A stretch of DNA of 64,000 bases from Allobosea robiniae (lineage in GTDB: Bacteria > Pseudomonadota > Alphaproteobacteria > Rhizobiales > Beijerinckiaceae). Below the pieces are notes generated by a model. The model saw only the letters and a program-made list of their open reading frames with translations. It was not told the origin of the DNA and ran no database searches. The position numbers were made by a program, and so were the translations under genes. Below, piece after piece: positions 63,645 through 64,000 of the stretch. The stretch covers positions 620,001 to 684,000 of the forward strand of contig NZ_FNBZ01000001.1 in the NCBI RefSeq assembly GCF_900102525.1, in the 5' to 3' direction. Position 1 is the first letter of the stretch. Every line of letters begins with the position of its first letter.

Positions 63645-64000
63645 ATGAATCGACCCAAGAAGCTCCAGGACCCCACTGAAGCTGCGATGTCGGCGATCGA
63701 AGAGGCTCTTCGCCTTGACCAGTCCAAGGACGGCGCCGAGACGCCGGTCGAGACCGAGCCGCGCCTGCCCTCGACCAGCGAGAACGACCTGAAGCTCGAA
63801 TTGCCGCGCGTCGAGCCGGCTCCGGCGTCGCCTCCGCCGGCCCTTGCCACTCCTCCCCAGCAGCCGGCGCAGCCGCGCGCCGCGATCGCGCCCGATACCA
63901 GCCGCGTCGCCAATGACGACCGCCGCGATTCCAGCTCGCTGGTCCAGGCCTTCGCCGTGCGCCCGTCGCGCAAGCCCTACTGGTTCGCCGCGCTGTCGTC
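63645..64000 (+). CDS. Proline-rich protein, N-terminal part (cut by window edge)
   Basis: An open frame from ATG 63645 to the right edge, 118 residues visible, with no stop. The first about 70 residues are acidic (EAAMSAIEEALRLDQSKDGA, ETPVETEPRLPSTSENDLKL), followed by a Pro/Ala-rich linker (VEPAPASPPPALATPPQQPA). The visible part ends SRKPYWFAALSS, perhaps the start of a membrane segment. I do not recognise the family. The preceding 262 bp (63383-63644) contain no convincing gene. Confidence 0.65.
   Translation, partial: MNRPKKLQDPTEAAMSAIEEALRLDQSKDGAETPVETEPRLPSTSENDLKLELPRVEPAPASPPPALATPPQQPAQPRAAIAPDTSRVANDDRRDSSSLVQAFAVRPSRKPYWFAALS

Overview
The window looks like chromosome from a high-GC alphaproteobacterium of the order Hyphomicrobiales (Rhizobiales). 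The clues are a Rhodobacter-type gene transfer agent (GTA) cluster, a rhizobial class 3 L-asparaginase, a TIGR03808-like Tat-exported repeat protein and a two-domain malic enzyme. Bosea or a close relative is a plausible source, but that is inference; no 16S rRNA gene is present. Genes are densely packed, many with 4-bp ATGA/GTGA stop-start overlaps.

Region 1 (1-1513, minus): a PepSY protein, an OmpR-type response regulator and a sensor kinase cut by the window edge. Region 2 (1576-17194, minus): an almost complete GTA structural cluster in canonical order gp1 to gp15 (terminases, portal, prohead protease, capsid, adaptors, tail tube, tail chaperones, short tape measure, distal tail, hub, cell-wall peptidase, host-contact protein). 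There is no integrase, replication or lysis gene, so this is a GTA rather than a prophage. Two features stand out. Two secreted trypsin-like protease genes on the opposite strand sit between gp5 and gp6. Upstream of gp1, a promoter-like sequence is followed by an intrinsic terminator.

Region 3 (17355-23105): LOG-type phosphoribohydrolase and M20 peptidase; a Mn transporter (mntH) with a Mur/Fur-like operator; a HerA-like ATPase; and a small DUF2267-like protein. Region 4 (23273-28245): methylmalonyl-CoA mutase small and large subunits with thiD embedded between them; the mutase-associated GTPase meaB lies about 10 kb away (38785). Region 5 (28308-32655): a GYR-rich secreted protein and a potFGHI-type putrescine ABC transporter. 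Region 6 (32802-48711): a mixed metabolic block with a DUF3750 protein, a cystathionine gamma-synthase-family enzyme divergent from an Lrp regulator, three exported alpha/beta hydrolases, meaB, the Tat-exported repeat protein, class 3 asparaginase, an arylformamidase-like hydrolase, a stand-alone AsnC ligand domain, malic enzyme, a peptide-binding protein and a D-amino-acid aminotransferase.

Region 7 (48833-59556): a purine catabolism and uptake island. Guanine deaminase is divergent from xdhABC, which runs directly into a BMP-family nucleoside/nucleobase ABC transporter. Guanine or nucleosides would be imported, deaminated to xanthine and oxidised to urate. Region 8 (59877-64000): HU protein, a CoxE-like VWA protein with an overlapping membrane protein, universal stress protein, adrenodoxin-type ferredoxin, a single-domain Hpt protein, and the start of a proline-rich protein that runs off the edge.

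I saw no tRNA, rRNA, CRISPR array or insertion sequence. Function calls come from reading motifs by eye, without database searches.
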